Assembly: GCA_013397455.1 (NCBI GenBank)
Contig: VYZB01000040.1
Coordinates: forward strand, 3,576,528-3,640,527
Direction: 5' to 3'
Length of the DNA: 64,000 nucleotides
Source of the DNA: Crotophaga sulcirostris
Taxonomy: Eukaryota > Chordata > Aves > Cuculiformes > Crotophagidae
The position numbers were made by a program, and so were the translations under genes. The notes beneath the pieces were generated by a model. It did not search any database and was not told the DNA's origin. It saw only the letters and a list, made by a program, of their open reading frames with translations. Each line of letters begins with the position of its first letter. Position 1 is the first letter of the stretch. Shown one piece after another: positions 37,931 to 49,494 of this stretch.

Positions 37931-40900
37931 CCATATAGCCTCATAAGGCACCCCAGCTTGCCTGAGAGTTATTCAAAACAGCAATGAGGTAGTTCAATTG
38001 ACCCAACAACTCAGTTGTTCCTGTACCTCCTGTGCAATGGTGGAAATGGGTGGAAATTGCAAACTGGTTACAGGAATGGCTAGGTCAACCAAAACTTCAC
38101 CTGCAACATGAAGAGTAGGTGTTCCCACAGCTGTCAAATCGGGCTGTACATTGTATTTGTTATTTGTGCACTGGCAAATAGCATTTCATAGGAAACATGA
38201 AGGCTTGCAACCCAGAAGTCAACCTCAGCAAGATGGCATCTCCAGCCATGGTGGTCTATGTTTAATCCTATGTCTCCTGGTGTAAAGGAGCACAAAAAAA
38301 CAGCGCTTCACCCTGAAGATATCATGGTCCCCAGGAACCTCAGATCTCTGGGGCTTCAGCAGGACACATCTGCATGTGTAGCAGGGCGTGGGGACCATTC
38401 CATCCTGCAGCGCAGGATATAACCTGAGATAAACGTGCTGTAATCCTGGGAATTTGTCCCAGTTTATTCACACGGGCAACTGGGCTGCACTTGCTGCAAT
38501 TCCCTGTAATGACAGAGGATTTGCTGCACACCGAGGTTTGAGCTCTCTTAATGGAAAAGGGACCTCAGGTCCAGCCTGGGAATGGTTCTGCTTGTTTGTC
38601 TGAAACTTCTATGCGACCTACCACCCTGTGGCATAAGGAAAGGGATGGGCCCGAGGGGCTGCCTGACGCCATGAGAAGGACTCACCTTGCTGGAGACAGG
38701 ACAGGGGTCCTCTCCCTCCTCATCTGGGCTTCTTTTTTGCTTTTTATTAATTTGATGCAACAAAAGAAAACCTTGTTAATAACCTCAAATTTTAAACCAG
38801 ACCACTCCCTCACACTCACCTCTCTATCACTCCACTTATTTTATATATTTATTTCCCCAAAAATGTCAAATGAGACAAAAAAGTTATAGAAAGAAAGGGT
38901 TGGTTTTTTCTTAAGAAGACAATTCTGCATCATTTTCCAACTTATATTCTTTTCTTTCTCTCTCATGTTTCAGAGAAAGCCACTTTTTATCCCTGCTGCT
39001 GCCAACCTCCTACTTACAAAAGAATGAATCCAACATAAACTCTTTAATTTCATTGAAGATACTTTGGAATTATTTCATTGAAATCCAACTATAATTTTCC
39101 CCAGTTCTCTTTAACCACTGCACAAATTACTCTTATGCACTCAGATTTAAGCTTGTGTCCAACACTCTTAATAACTCAATTAATGGCACGAAATCAATTA
39201 TAATAGAAATTAAAACAGAGGCAGAGCCATTGTCAGTTTTGACCTGGCCAGAGGTTCTTATCTTGTCTCAGTCAATAGTGGATACTCAGCTGGAAGAAGG
39301 TGCAAAGTTTTTTTGTTTGTTTGTTTGTTTTAAAAAAAGGACAACAAACAACTTTCTTTATAACTGCCTCAGATTTGATGGTTTTTTCCTGGAATCATGG
39401 CAGATTGACCTGGGGAGATGTAGACTACTGGACCAGGTGGATCCAGGATAGTGGCCAAAATATTACCTTTTGGAGGTGTAGGGTATGCATTCTTGTGTTC
39501 CCATTTTGGAGGTGTAGGTAGTAATTGGAAACATTTAAATATTATTCATGTCCCCAGTCAGAAGGATTTCAATTAGGGAATTTAATATTTTGGATTTATC
39601 TTTATTGTGAAAAGATATTTTTTTTAAAAAAAAGGTAACAATCCACATGATCATTTATTCCAATATATTTGGTTTATAGCATCCTGAAATTTTCTCTAAC
39701 AAAAGTCAGACATATTATTCATTCCTGTACTGGGCCAGGACTCTGAAGCTCTCATTTAGCACAATTGTATAAAATGATTAGGTACTAAAATTTGTCTCAC
39801 TTTTTTACGAACACAAGGCACTGCAAAGCACACAGGAAACCAGTAGATTGTGCTTCAGCTGTACAGCATCCTGCTGGAAAATGGGGTTGCTCAGAAGGAC
39901 ATGTACCAACATACAGACAACACGATTTTTTTCTTCCTAATTATCCACCCGCATGCGGGAAGGCAGGGTGTGTATATCAGTATATCTCTGAAGTTTGGAG
40001 GAGAGGTAATACCCAGGATTAAAACTTCTACAGACACGTTATTTCTTGCCATACAACATGGAAATATCAAAGTGCACACCCTGTCATTTTGGAAGATCAA
40101 ACCGAGCAGGGATGGCAGAACCTGTCTGGCTAAAAAGGGCGCCTGTTATGCTCACTACACTGAAGAGTCAGCTTGAGGGTTTTTTGCCCAATTTTTAATT
40201 CTTCCAAATTATGTCTAGGCCATGCACTATAACCAAGAGAACTTGCAGTGACACTGCATCATGGTGAGGATGATGGAAACACCTCTCTGCCTGAGCAATT
40301 GGTATTTTGGGACATCCACCCTGCAGCTCCATCCCTGGACACTGCATATCCAGGGCTGCTCCTCCCAAATCTCATCCAAAGCCTGGAGAGATCTAAGCAT
40401 CACACACAGCATTTCTGTGTTGTGCTGTACAACCATTCACCAGTCTCAAAGAGTTTTATTGCCTCCCCAAAGGCTCTTCTTCCCCCTACTCGGGGAGAAG
40501 GTTCGTTTCCTCATCCTTCCCTTACGGCTCAGCTGATTGAGACAAGCTGCACTTGTCTCAGCTGCTCAACACTTCCCCTCTCCTAAGCAAAAACATCCTT
40601 TTAAATCCCTTTGCCCATGCTCCTGTGGGACCCAAAGCTTTCTTTGCATGACTCCAAAAAAAAGTGGCTGCTAAACGGATCCTAGATGATAGCAACGAAT
40701 TGCTCCTGCTGGCAGAACATGGGAGCTGATGCTCCTTCTGCCTGCTTGCTCACTAATGGGTTATTTAAATCATCTCAAACAAGTGATGGCAAACCATTAC
40801 TCCTCAAGAGCAGTTTTTCTGTTTCCCACTTCCCTTCTTCCCAGTCCAGAAGCCCAGGTCTTTCTGCAGGAGGGTGCACAAGTGTTGGTGCCTCAGTGCT

Positions 40901-42142
40901 CGCCCACCTGCCACAAAGCAGGCGTCAGGTACGCCGCTCTGGCCAAATCAAACAGGTTTAATGACTCCTGCAGCAGAAGTGCCAGGGCCTCATGCACCCA
41001 CTCTGCTTCTGCAGCTAACAGGGAGAACCTCTCTTCTGCTCAAAAGGCATTTTTTCCCATCAATTATAATAAAAGCTCAAGCTGGAGATGAGCTACAGAG
41101 ATCAGGCTGGATGGTTCAAGGGCTGATAGACCAGAGGAGCTCAGAGAAACCATCACAGACAGACTGTATCAGCAGCCAGCTCTCCTCTGGTGTCTTCTTG
41201 GTAGTTTTGCTCTCATTCATCCCAGTGCAGCATCTCTTTATCTACCAAGATTTGCTCCAGCTGCAAGAAAAGAAGGCTCTGAGAAGAGAAGCCAGAGGAA
41301 CAGCTGTGGGCATCATCTGGTCTCCAATGTTGCCTGGTAGGAGTGCAGTTTCTTTTTTGGTTTATTGACTAGGTTTTCACTGGGGTTGTGGAGTCCTGCA
41401 GAGGAACATGAAGTTCCAGAAGCCTCCAGAAATAACACGTGGACACGCTAAGGACCACACATCAGCATGCTATGAAGGACACGCTTTAGCTCCAGCCGCA
41501 GCGTGGGCTACTGGCAGGAATGTTGGCATCAAAGCATTTTGGCCAGTGCCAGAATCATTGCAGCACCTTTTTTTTTTAAGTTTAAAAGCCTATAAATCTC
41601 CTCTTCCCCCTCCAAAACATCAGTTTTGCCTACCAGACCCTTGCAAGCAACCAGCAAAATGAAGAGGCATTGAAGAAACATGGGAAACAACTGAACCTCG
41701 GGTACGGAGCCCACGCTGTGCTGTGGACACAGAGGCCACTGGAAAGGGGTGGCCCATGCTACCCCTGGCTGTGCAAACCTCCCAAACCCAACAACTTGCC
41801 AGGTTGCTGATCCCATCTGTCCCACAGCTACCAGATCCACACACTTTCACCTGAGCTGAAGACACTGCCCTTGGTAACATCCCGGGATGCCTCCGAAGGA
41901 CTCTTCAGAATTTAAGGAAAAAATCAGTGCTTTTCAGAAGCAAACAAGCAGCACCCCACGAGATGCCCACAGAGCCTCAGCCTTGATATTTTATTGTCAT
42001 CCTAATAATTTTTTCTGCACTGGAGAAATAAAAGCTCCCCTGTCAAGTGGAAAGGTGCCTGGGTGAAGCAAGAGGTATGCTCTGGGGGCCAGCTGCCCCC
42101 TCCAACCTCTAGTTCTCCTTCCCAGGCCCTCTAGCATCTCAC
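37931..42142. other. Unique stretch
   Basis: No gene or CR1 recognised. It has a (TTTG)4 run near 39311-39330 and two perfect copies of the 15-mer TTTTGGAGGTGTAGG at 39468-39482 and 39504-39518. A strong donor-like site for the minus strand at about 38694 (AGCAAG then GTGAGT) has no good acceptor upstream. If the minus-strand gene is real, this is intron. Confidence 0.5.
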
Positions 42143-42180
42143 CTAGAAACTTTCCAAGGCATGGTCTGCTCTGCCAGGGG
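42143..42180 (-). CDS. Possible micro-exon (38 bases), weak
   Basis: On the minus strand a good acceptor (pyrimidine tract then CTCCTGCAG) and a good donor (TTTCTAG then GTGAGA) bracket 38 bases. Read from phase 0 they encode PLAEQTMPWKVS and leave two bases, AG. That could join the alternative acceptor of the 35821 exon to complete a serine codon. A 38-base block flanked by splice-like sites is often a pseudo-exon, so this is a pointer only. Confidence 0.15.
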
Positions 42181-42960
42181 CTGCAGGAGAAGTTGTTCAC
42201 TTGCAGGTGGAGGCATGTCAGGAAAACTGCCAGGCAAAGCATTAAGCAATGAACTACAGGTAGACCAGAGCACAAAGTGCCCACTGGCTGCAGGCAGGGG
42301 CAGTGCCAAGGAGCCAGCTACGAGCCCACAGCTGCTGCGTCTTGCAGCAATCCCAGCTCCTGCTCCACCAGTGTTCTGCCTTCCTCCGCCCAGATCTTAC
42401 CTCTCTGCAGAGCTGTGGCTTGGGTTTGGAAATCTGAGAGGCAGGGTTATCATCTTGATCTGTTCTGGTGCCATATCACAGGGCTCTGGGAGCATCAGGG
42501 CGCAAACAGTGGCCAAGTACAACTGCCTTGACCCAACGTGTGGGCAGCTGGCAGGGGGACAATGCACCACCTGGGACCAGTGCTTGCTGTCACTGCCTCT
42601 TCTTGTAGCCAAAACGTCAGCACAGGCAGAACCCATGGATGGAGATCAAAGCCCCACATTTCTGCCGCAAGGTCAAACGGCCCCTTTGCACCACACCCTG
42701 GAGGAACGGGCTGCAGGCTGAGCCGCCACAACTCTGCTTTACTCCCAAGCCCCTCATTACGCTGGGACCTTCAAGGAGCACCAGCCTGACACAGGGCAAC
42801 CAGGGGTTGCTCCAGTTGGGGTTCAGTGCCAGCAAGTGAATTGAGCCACACTCAGTTGCTTCTGCCAACTCTTCTCCACAACTTTATTGGGAGCCACTTG
42901 GCCACTCCAAGGGCAGAAGAGGAGCCTGCTGCGGCAGTGAGTCACTGATGACCCTTCTTT

Positions 42961-43014
42961 GGGCTGGAGGTCAGACTGGAAAACTGTAGAGGTGCCTTCC
43001 AGCCTAAATTATCC
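42961..43014 (+). mobile_element. CR1: CR1 LINE, ancient 3' end fragment, plus orientation
   Basis: About 54 bases matching the last part of the CR1 3' UTR in decayed form: 'GGAGGTCAGACTGGAAAACT', 'GTAGAGGTGCCTTCCAGCCT', then AAATTATCC in place of the tail. The match to 'GTAGAGGTCCCTTCCAGCC'-type CR1 ends is good, but the fragment is short. Confidence 0.6.
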
Positions 43015-45172
43015 CAAAACCTATTAACTCCCCCTTACCTTTCCACCCCATGGTGAGATCCTCTGCCGGAAAAGCCCACCCAGGTGGGGATGGGGGCACT
43101 TGGCAGCCCCTTTCCCCACAACGTGGGCACATGAGGCAGATCTTTCATCTCAACCCCTGATGCTTCAAAAGCCTCATGAATTTTTATCAAACTCTAATGG
43201 TTTAATTCCTGCTCGCATATGTAAAAACTTTGCCACGAACCTGAGTTTTTTTTGGGGGGGTTGTTTTGTTTCTTTTTTAACATTATAACAACTTTAATTT
43301 TACAAGTTCATCAATCAACTCTTCTTCCTTGCTCTGCCCCACACTTTCTCTCTGGGTGTGGCTATAAGCAAATGAGACCACTGAATGAAAAATAATGTTT
43401 TTTTCTTTCTTTTTTTTTTTTTCCCCTTCAAGAATTGCTCATGTCTCCTCACGGCCTCAAATATTTCATGCAGGTTGTGCCATGTATTTCACAGGCTAAG
43501 CCAAGCAAAACACTGCCTTCCATATACACAGCAAAAAAATGTTTTCCAGAGCTCAAAGCATTTCTGTCTTTGGCAGAATCTTTTCTCAAAGCATACTGAA
43601 GGAAAAGTATGGAAATGAAATACAAAAAGTGGTTAAAATAATATTTAGGGTAGAGATGAGTCCAAACCAAACCCCAGATTAGAAAGCCAGATACCCCCCT
43701 AGATACCATTCCCAAAATGAGTGAGGAGGTTTGTTGTGATACTTGGAGAACAACTGGGAAACGTTGCAGGTCTCCCACCAAGTTTAATTTATTAATTAAA
43801 CTTATAAATTACTTAACCCCTACTGGTCCTCACAGCTAACACAGACCTTATTATATTCATGTAGTAGATTGTATTTACCCAGAGAGGCCCTGGGTGGGTT
43901 AGACAGGGGTGGACAGGCTGTGGGGAAACAGATGGGAATCCAAGCAGAGGAGAGAGGATCCACAAGGCAGAGGGGCTCTGCTGAACCTTGGCAAGAGATC
44001 CAAAGCTTCACTGGGATTCAGTGTGGTTGGATCTGCCGTTTGGATCCAACTGATCACTGATACGGGCACAAAGTGCAGTGTAATTTGGGGTTTCATACCC
44101 TGCATTTAGAACTGATCCTAAACTCGAATGGAAGAAATTTGGGAAAGAGGTTTTTAAGAGTTTAATGTGAAACAGAAAACCCATGAATGTATTTTTGCCC
44201 TGGTCTTTAATTGGGTTTTTTTTTTCAATCCTCTACTAAGCCCAGGTTGTTCAGGCAACCAACAGTAATTTCTCAATATTAAATAGGAGGCTTTATGCTA
44301 TATGAATGGTGAACAAATGACAAACTCAGCTCTCTGTGCACCCACTGTTCTGGAGAGGTGAACAAACAGCATGTTATGGCTCAGTGCATACTGTTACTCA
44401 ACAGCAGCCAAAAGGAAAGCCAAATTTAAACAAAACCTATCTTGACAACTGATTTCAAGAGGATAATTGCACCTACTAATTCATAAATATGCTCAGACAA
44501 TGATAATGCAATTCTTAAACTCAGAACCACCTTTACTTTCTGTATTCCAGTAAAGAGTCCATGTGCATGACTGTAAAATTAATATGGATTAATCATGTAA
44601 AGTGTCTTTTACTTGCTAGTTTAATATTTATTATAAACCTTAAAATAACTTTGAAAATATTTGTCCTGGTATTTGACAGGATTTGTGTTTGTTTTTCCAT
44701 TGATTTAGTAGTTGTAACACAGGTCTCAAAATAGAATACCTGGAGAGGGAGAGTGTTTTTTACTCCAGAAGCTGAGTGTATACCCAGCACCTTAGCCTGC
44801 ATCAGTCCTGGTGTACAAAGCACCTACCATCATGAGCTGAAACCACCCCAGGTCCCCACCAGCTAAGGGTGGACATGCCCTGGGCTCTGGCCACTGCTCT
44901 GCTCCATCCCACACTGCGCCAGGGCTGCTCACAGTTGGTACCACAGTACAAGCAGGTACCAGGCTAAATCCTGCCCCCTCATCTTCAATAAGCCAGTTAA
45001 CCACATCTCCATTCCTCCACCTTGAAAATAAGGACAAGACTTGGCTAAAGCGGAGAACCTTTGGTGGAGCACACGTGGTAAGTGGATTCTACCTGCTACT
45101 AGGCAAAATGAAATGTGTAAGGCCTGAAGGGCCTACAGGGCAGAAGAGACAACTCATTAGAAATCCTTTTTT
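43015..45172. other. Unique stretch
   Basis: No gene or repeat recognised apart from the T-rich tract at 43398-43422, which ends in T13. At 45079 a donor-like GTAAGTGG follows a short open plus-strand frame, but no acceptor supports it. Confidence 0.5.
43410..43422. repeat. Poly-T run (T13)
   Basis: Thirteen T in a row within a T-rich block, read directly. Confidence 0.9.
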
Positions 45173-45390
45173 TCATAGTACAGTTTGGGTTGGAAAGGAC
45201 CTTAAAGCTCATCCAGTTCCAACACTCCTGCCATGGGCAGGGACACCTTCCACTGGATCAGGTTGCTCAAAATCTCATTCAACCTGGCCTTGAACACCTC
45301 CAGGGATGGAGCATCCATGCCTCCTCTGGGCACCACTTTCATCTTAAAACTTTTTAAATATTTTATGTTGTTAAATCTTTGCCCATCAGA
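45173..45390 (-). mobile_element. CR1: CR1 LINE, short and decayed, minus orientation
   Basis: Roughly 170-220 bases in reverse orientation: 'TCATAGTACAGTTTGGGTTG', 'CTGCCATGGGCAGGGACACC', 'ACCTGGCCTTGAACACCTCC'. After about 45340 it decays into A/T-rich sequence with a likely internal deletion, so the upper boundary is approximate. Confidence 0.88.
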
Positions 45391-46330
45391 GCCTGAAAGT
45401 TTTTTGCTTGCAGGATTCATGTCCCACCTTTAATGCATTCAACCCCCTCCCCCCGAGCACAAACCCAGCATCAATGTCAGCATCTCCTTGCTCCTCTCCC
45501 CAGACCCTTTGCTGTCATGGATGCACAAGGAGGGACTTCTGCCCCTCTCAGCCTCCCCATGCAGTTTTGGGAACAACAGACATCCAGGTTCACAAATAAA
45601 CACTGGAAGTCAGTTTTGTAGCAAACAATGTTCCTGGACTCCAACAGCAACATCTTCAGACTCAGACACCTTCAAAGAATACTCACTCCACGGACACTGC
45701 TTGCATACACATACATGTACACACAAAAACACTTATTAGCTTAAAAGGGTGAGTATCAAAATGTAACACTAAATTATCTGACATCTTTATTGCTTAGGAT
45801 GACAGATTCAAACAAAGCTAACCCTTTAATTATGTTTATATAATGTAATTTGGCATAAGTCATAAAGCACCCCTTTGGCAATGCCAGATTAAATATTTTA
45901 CATTTGCTTGGGCAGCACATTACAAGATTGAAAGCAGTATTTTTGCCTGATGCTCCGGAGCAGTATTTGCAGTAGTGAGGACAGGAGCAAGGCTCAGCAC
46001 AGAGGCTTTCCCCAGCAGGGAGCTCTGCTCTGGGAGTTGCTCTGGGCTTGCAAGGGACCCCAGCCCCACATCCCACTTTGCACAGCTCCCCTTCACACCC
46101 TGTCACCCAGAAGATTGGCAACACTGGTGTTTGCCAAAAGCAAGACAAAATGCCCCAATGATGCCAGCGGCACCAGAGGCGACTCTGTTACTGCTGGTGG
46201 GGTTTCTCAGGACAGTCACAGTTCTGCTCACTCCAGCTTCTCCAAGTCCTCCTTTTGTGCACAGAAGTGGGGAGTTACACACTTTATGCCACAAAAAAAG
46301 TCTGCTAATGGACTTTAAGAAAGTTCATAC

Positions 46331-46369
46331 CTGAGATTTCAGAGAGAGGATGAAATATCTTGAGCTGTT
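46331..46369 (-). CDS. Possible 39-base exon on minus strand
   Basis: On the minus strand a very good acceptor (a pyrimidine-rich run ending CCTACCTTGTTGCAG) is followed by 39 bases and a strong donor (AAATCTCAG then GTATGAAC). At phase 0 it reads NSSRYFILSLKSQ, and one other frame is also open. It starts and ends at phase 0, which fits the block at 47383-47575 upstream and the one at 35821-35961 downstream. Both splice sites are better than most random pairs, but the block is too short to judge coding bias. Confidence 0.25.
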
Positions 46370-47382
46370 CTGCAACAAGGTAGGGAAAAAGAGAACAGTC
46401 ACAATGTTCAGATTATCAGGGTTCATCTTTCCCGTTGCTACTAAGTAATCTTTCCAAGGAAAGGGAGTTCCCCACACCAGGCTTGGTGTAGTTCTCCTGT
46501 AGGAAACTCTGCAAGAGTCCCACATCCAAGCTCTGTGGCCTCGTTCTGCACTGATGAACTAGAAATATTAGTGATACTAATTGCCTACTTCAAAGAGAAG
46601 TCAAAGAATAAACGCGGCCCTCAATCCCAGAACGGGTCCTATGAAGCCACCCCTCCACTGTCAGTGGATGTAGCTGAAGATATAACAAAGCCCCTGAACA
46701 TCCAGAGAGCCATTTCACTGGCAACAGACTGGTTGCCCTTCCGAAGGGTCTGCATTTTCCACAAGTCAACACCACTCTCAGCGCTCTGGGATACACCTGC
46801 TTACTCTGGTCATAACTCCAGCATATGCAAATTCACCACTTCCAAGCATCAGACTTGTCCAGAACATAGGTTCTTCCAAGAGGATTTTCTGGACTGGTTC
46901 TGCTGCTACAATTGCATGGTGGCACAAAACTGATATTCATATCAAACGCAACACAGTAGGATCCAGCCAGTCCAGGAAGAACGTGGTTGCCCTTCGAAGA
47001 TGTTTGATTGTTTGTATTGCAACCTGTTCACATTTTTCTATTAACTTTCTTCCATCCTATGTACCTCAAAGGGCTCTTTACTTACTACTAGTAGGAGTTT
47101 ATAACCATGCATCCACTAGTTAAAACATTGTAAAGCTCCAAAATTTGACAGAAAGCATTTAAATTTGATTGCAAGACAGACCTGCACATAACAAATGTTT
47201 CCTGGCCGGCGCATCATTGCTATGTAAGGCCTCTTCCATGCTACAAGAAGTCAGGCAGCAGGTACCCTGCCTTGGTTACCCCATAAGCCCACATTTCACA
47301 GTCCCATCACTCCATCACTGTGGCCCATTAGCCACATCCATGCAATTTAGCTTCTTTTTCAGATGGTACGAGCACCTCTTAC

Positions 47383-47575
47383 CTTTTCCTTACCAATAGG
47401 TTGTGGCTGAGAAGGTTTTGCTTCCCACTTCCCAAGTCTGCCTATCTGACTCTCAAGTGTCAGCTTTGACATGGTACTGCTTGCCATCTGTGCAATGTAA
47501 GATTTTATCAGCAATGGTAGAATCTGTACTTTTCTGAAGCTGCCACCAGTATATAAAAAACCAGATGCCTCACTG
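47383..47575 (-). CDS. Candidate coding exon (193 bases), unidentified protein
   Basis: On the minus strand a strong acceptor (a T-rich tract ending GTCATCTCCCCAG) opens a 193-base block of one base plus 64 open codons. The block starts SEASGFLYTGGSFRK and ends PSQPQPIGKEK. It closes at a good donor (GAAAAG then GTAAGAGG); a second donor (CTATTG then GTAAGG) lies 11 bases earlier. The encoded segment is soluble-looking, with a hydrophobic patch ILPLLIKSYIAQM and a Pro/Gln-rich end. I recognise no family. Phase: the first base completes a codon from the previous exon and the end is in phase 0, compatible with the 47824 and 46331 blocks. It could still be a pseudo-exon. Confidence 0.33.
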
Positions 47576-47823
47576 CTGGGGAGATGACAAAAAACAAATA
47601 CAAAACCCAAGGGTGCAAACATTCAGCCATGAAAAGAGCTGTCTGCAAACAGGGAGATGGAAAGCTACATCCACAGCCTGCTGGAGCTTAAACTTTGTGC
47701 AGCCCCACTACTTTGCTTAAGTTCAGACCTTACTGTCCAGAGCTGTCAGTGTGTTTCCCATGCTCACACTTTGTCTAGCGTATTCATGGCACAGTGTAAA
47801 GTGGGTAGCTGCAAGAGGTACCT

Positions 47824-47888
47824 GCGCTGCTCTTCACTGTCATAATAAAGCAATGGCTGTAGAGACATCAAGAATGAATAAGGATACT
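47824..47888 (-). CDS. Possible 65-base exon on minus strand
   Basis: On the minus strand an acceptor (AAGTTCCTGTTGTTTGTGCAG) is followed by 65 bases and a moderate donor (GCGCAG then GTACCT). From phase 0 it encodes 21 residues, beginning YPYSFLMSLQPLLYY, and leaves AG. The next candidate exon starts with C, so the junction would make AGC (Ser) and keep the frame open. Only the phase match supports it beyond the splice-like sites. Confidence 0.22.
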
Positions 47889-48051
47889 GCACAAACAACA
47901 GGAACTTGAACTTCTTCGGTAACATCTGGAGCCAAATGGTGAAGACATAGCATCAAAATTTAAAAAAAAAATAATTTAAAAAATTCAAATGGTGCTCAAA
48001 ACAATGCACGATGTACAACTTGGAGCAGAAGATTGACTAATGTGAAGAGAA

Positions 48052-48178
48052 AAGAGAAGAGAAGAGAAGAGAAGAGAAGAGAAGAGAAGAGAAGAGAAGA
48101 GAAGAGAAGAGAAGAGAAGAGAAGAGAAGAGAAGAGAAGAGAAGAGAAGAGAAGAGAAGAGAAGAGAAGAGAAGAGAA
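48052..48178. repeat. (GAAGA)n pentanucleotide microsatellite, 127 bases uninterrupted
   Basis: About 25 perfect copies of the 5-base purine unit on the plus strand, with no interruption between 48052 and 48178. A less regular start (TGTGAAGAGAA) comes just before. It is a perfect purine-pyrimidine mirror tract, so likely to be length-polymorphic and able to form triplex-type structure. On the minus strand it is a (TCTTC)n pyrimidine tract that ends in CTTCACATTAG, an acceptor-like string. Confidence 0.97.
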
Positions 48179-48795
48179 AACTTCAGAGCATCAGGCAGAG
48201 CAGTGATTTACCTGTTAGGGAGTATACTATGTTTGCATCAAAGCATTTTAATTACAGAATTAATAAACCTACCCAGACAAAATTTCCTTGGGTTCTTCAA
48301 AGCCAGTTTTGACTGTTGTCAAATAATTCTCCCTTTTTCACCTTCATATAAATTATTATGTGCAAAAAAAAGGTCAATTAAGAGAGAATATGAGTTATGA
48401 AATATTTCCCTGTGCATAAACATAAAGGCTTGCAAATCTCATTGAAATTCTGTTTAGTTGTTTTGCCCACACAACTGGCAATCTTAGTGAAAGCCACACA
48501 AAAGGCTTTCCTCCCCGTTGTTTATGTAAGTATTTTGGAAATGGGGCAAATATTGCTATGCAGAAAGGGAAACACAGACAGGGGTGAAATGTTGTTTGTT
48601 GAGCTAATAAAACAGCAAGCCTTACATTTGTTTCTTTAGTCCTATAGAGCCATTTCTGTTTAAGACTTAATATGCTCTACTGTTAGCAGAACTGATGACA
48701 AGCACTTTCATGGCAGATTGTTAAAGCATGGGGGCTACTTTAGTTTTAACTAAGAGAATGTTTCTCAGTCATTCTTAATGGTAGCAGCTTAATTA
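48179..48795. other. Unique spacer
   Basis: No gene or repeat. A donor-like site for the minus strand (AACAG then GTAAAT) lies at about 48211 without a supporting open exon. Confidence 0.5.
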
Positions 48796-49494
48796 ATAGA
48801 ATGCTTTGGGTTGGAAGGGTCCTTATCAATCATTCCCTTCCAAACCTCTTGCCATGGGCAGGGACCCCTCCCACCAGTCCAGGCTGCTCAAGACCCCATC
48901 CAACCAGGCCTTGAACACCTCCAGGGAGGGGGCACCACAGCTTCCCTGGGCAACCTGTGCCAGGGCCTCAACATCCTCATCGTGAAGAATTTCTTGCTAA
49001 TGTCTAATTAAATCTTCCCTCTTCCAATCTAAAGCCATCCCCCCTTGTCCTATCACTACAGGCCCTTTTAAATGTCTCCCCCCGCTTTCCTGTAGCCCCT
49101 TCAGGCACTGGAAGGCTGCTATGAGGTCTCCCCAGAGCCTTCTCTTCTCCAGGCTGAACAACCCCATCTCTCTCAGCCTGTCCTCACAGCAGAGGAGCTC
49201 CAGCCCTCGGATCATCTTCGTAGCCTCCTCTGGTCCCATTCCAACAGTTCCATGTCCTTCTGATACTGGGGATTCCAGAACTGGACACAACACTCCAGGT
49301 GGGGTCTCACAAGAGTGGAGCAGAGGGGCAGAATCCCCTCCCTCACCTTGCTGGCCACACTTCTTTAGATGCAGCCCAGGACATGCTTGGCCTTGTTGGC
49401 TGTGAGCACGCATTGCTGGCTCATGTTGAGCATCTCATCCCCCAGCACCTCAAGCCCTTCTCTGCAGGTCTACTCTCACATCATGCCCCAGCCT
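48796..49494 (-). mobile_element. CR1: CR1 LINE, 5'-truncated, minus orientation
   Basis: About 700 bases in reverse orientation: degenerate tail 'AATAGAATGCTTTGGGTTGG', 'TTGCCATGGGCAGGGACC', 'CTTCTCTTCTCCAGGCTGAA' (ORF2 LEKRRLW region), 'TTGGCTGTGAGCACGCATTG', ending near 'CAGCACCTCAAGCCC'. The minus frame 49413-48997 retains [20 protein letters not shown] and [20 protein letters not shown], so much of the ORF2 C-terminus is still readable despite truncation. Confidence 0.94.

Noticed and set aside
38150..38275. Minus-strand open stretch after a good acceptor-like site (TTTACACCAG) near 38280
   Set aside because: The 45-codon frame has no donor of reasonable quality and ends in a stop.
39900..39995. 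Minus-strand block after a good acceptor (CCTCCAAACTTCAG) ending at GTATGT
   Set aside because: Its only open phase does not fit between the neighbouring candidate exons, so I left it out of the gene model; it may be a pseudo-exon.
41997..42284. Minus-strand frame starting with a signal-peptide-like stretch (VVHCLMLCLAVFLTCLHL)
   Set aside because: No upstream promoter or conserved downstream sequence. The hydrophobic run alone is weak evidence, and the frame overlaps a different, splice-bounded candidate.
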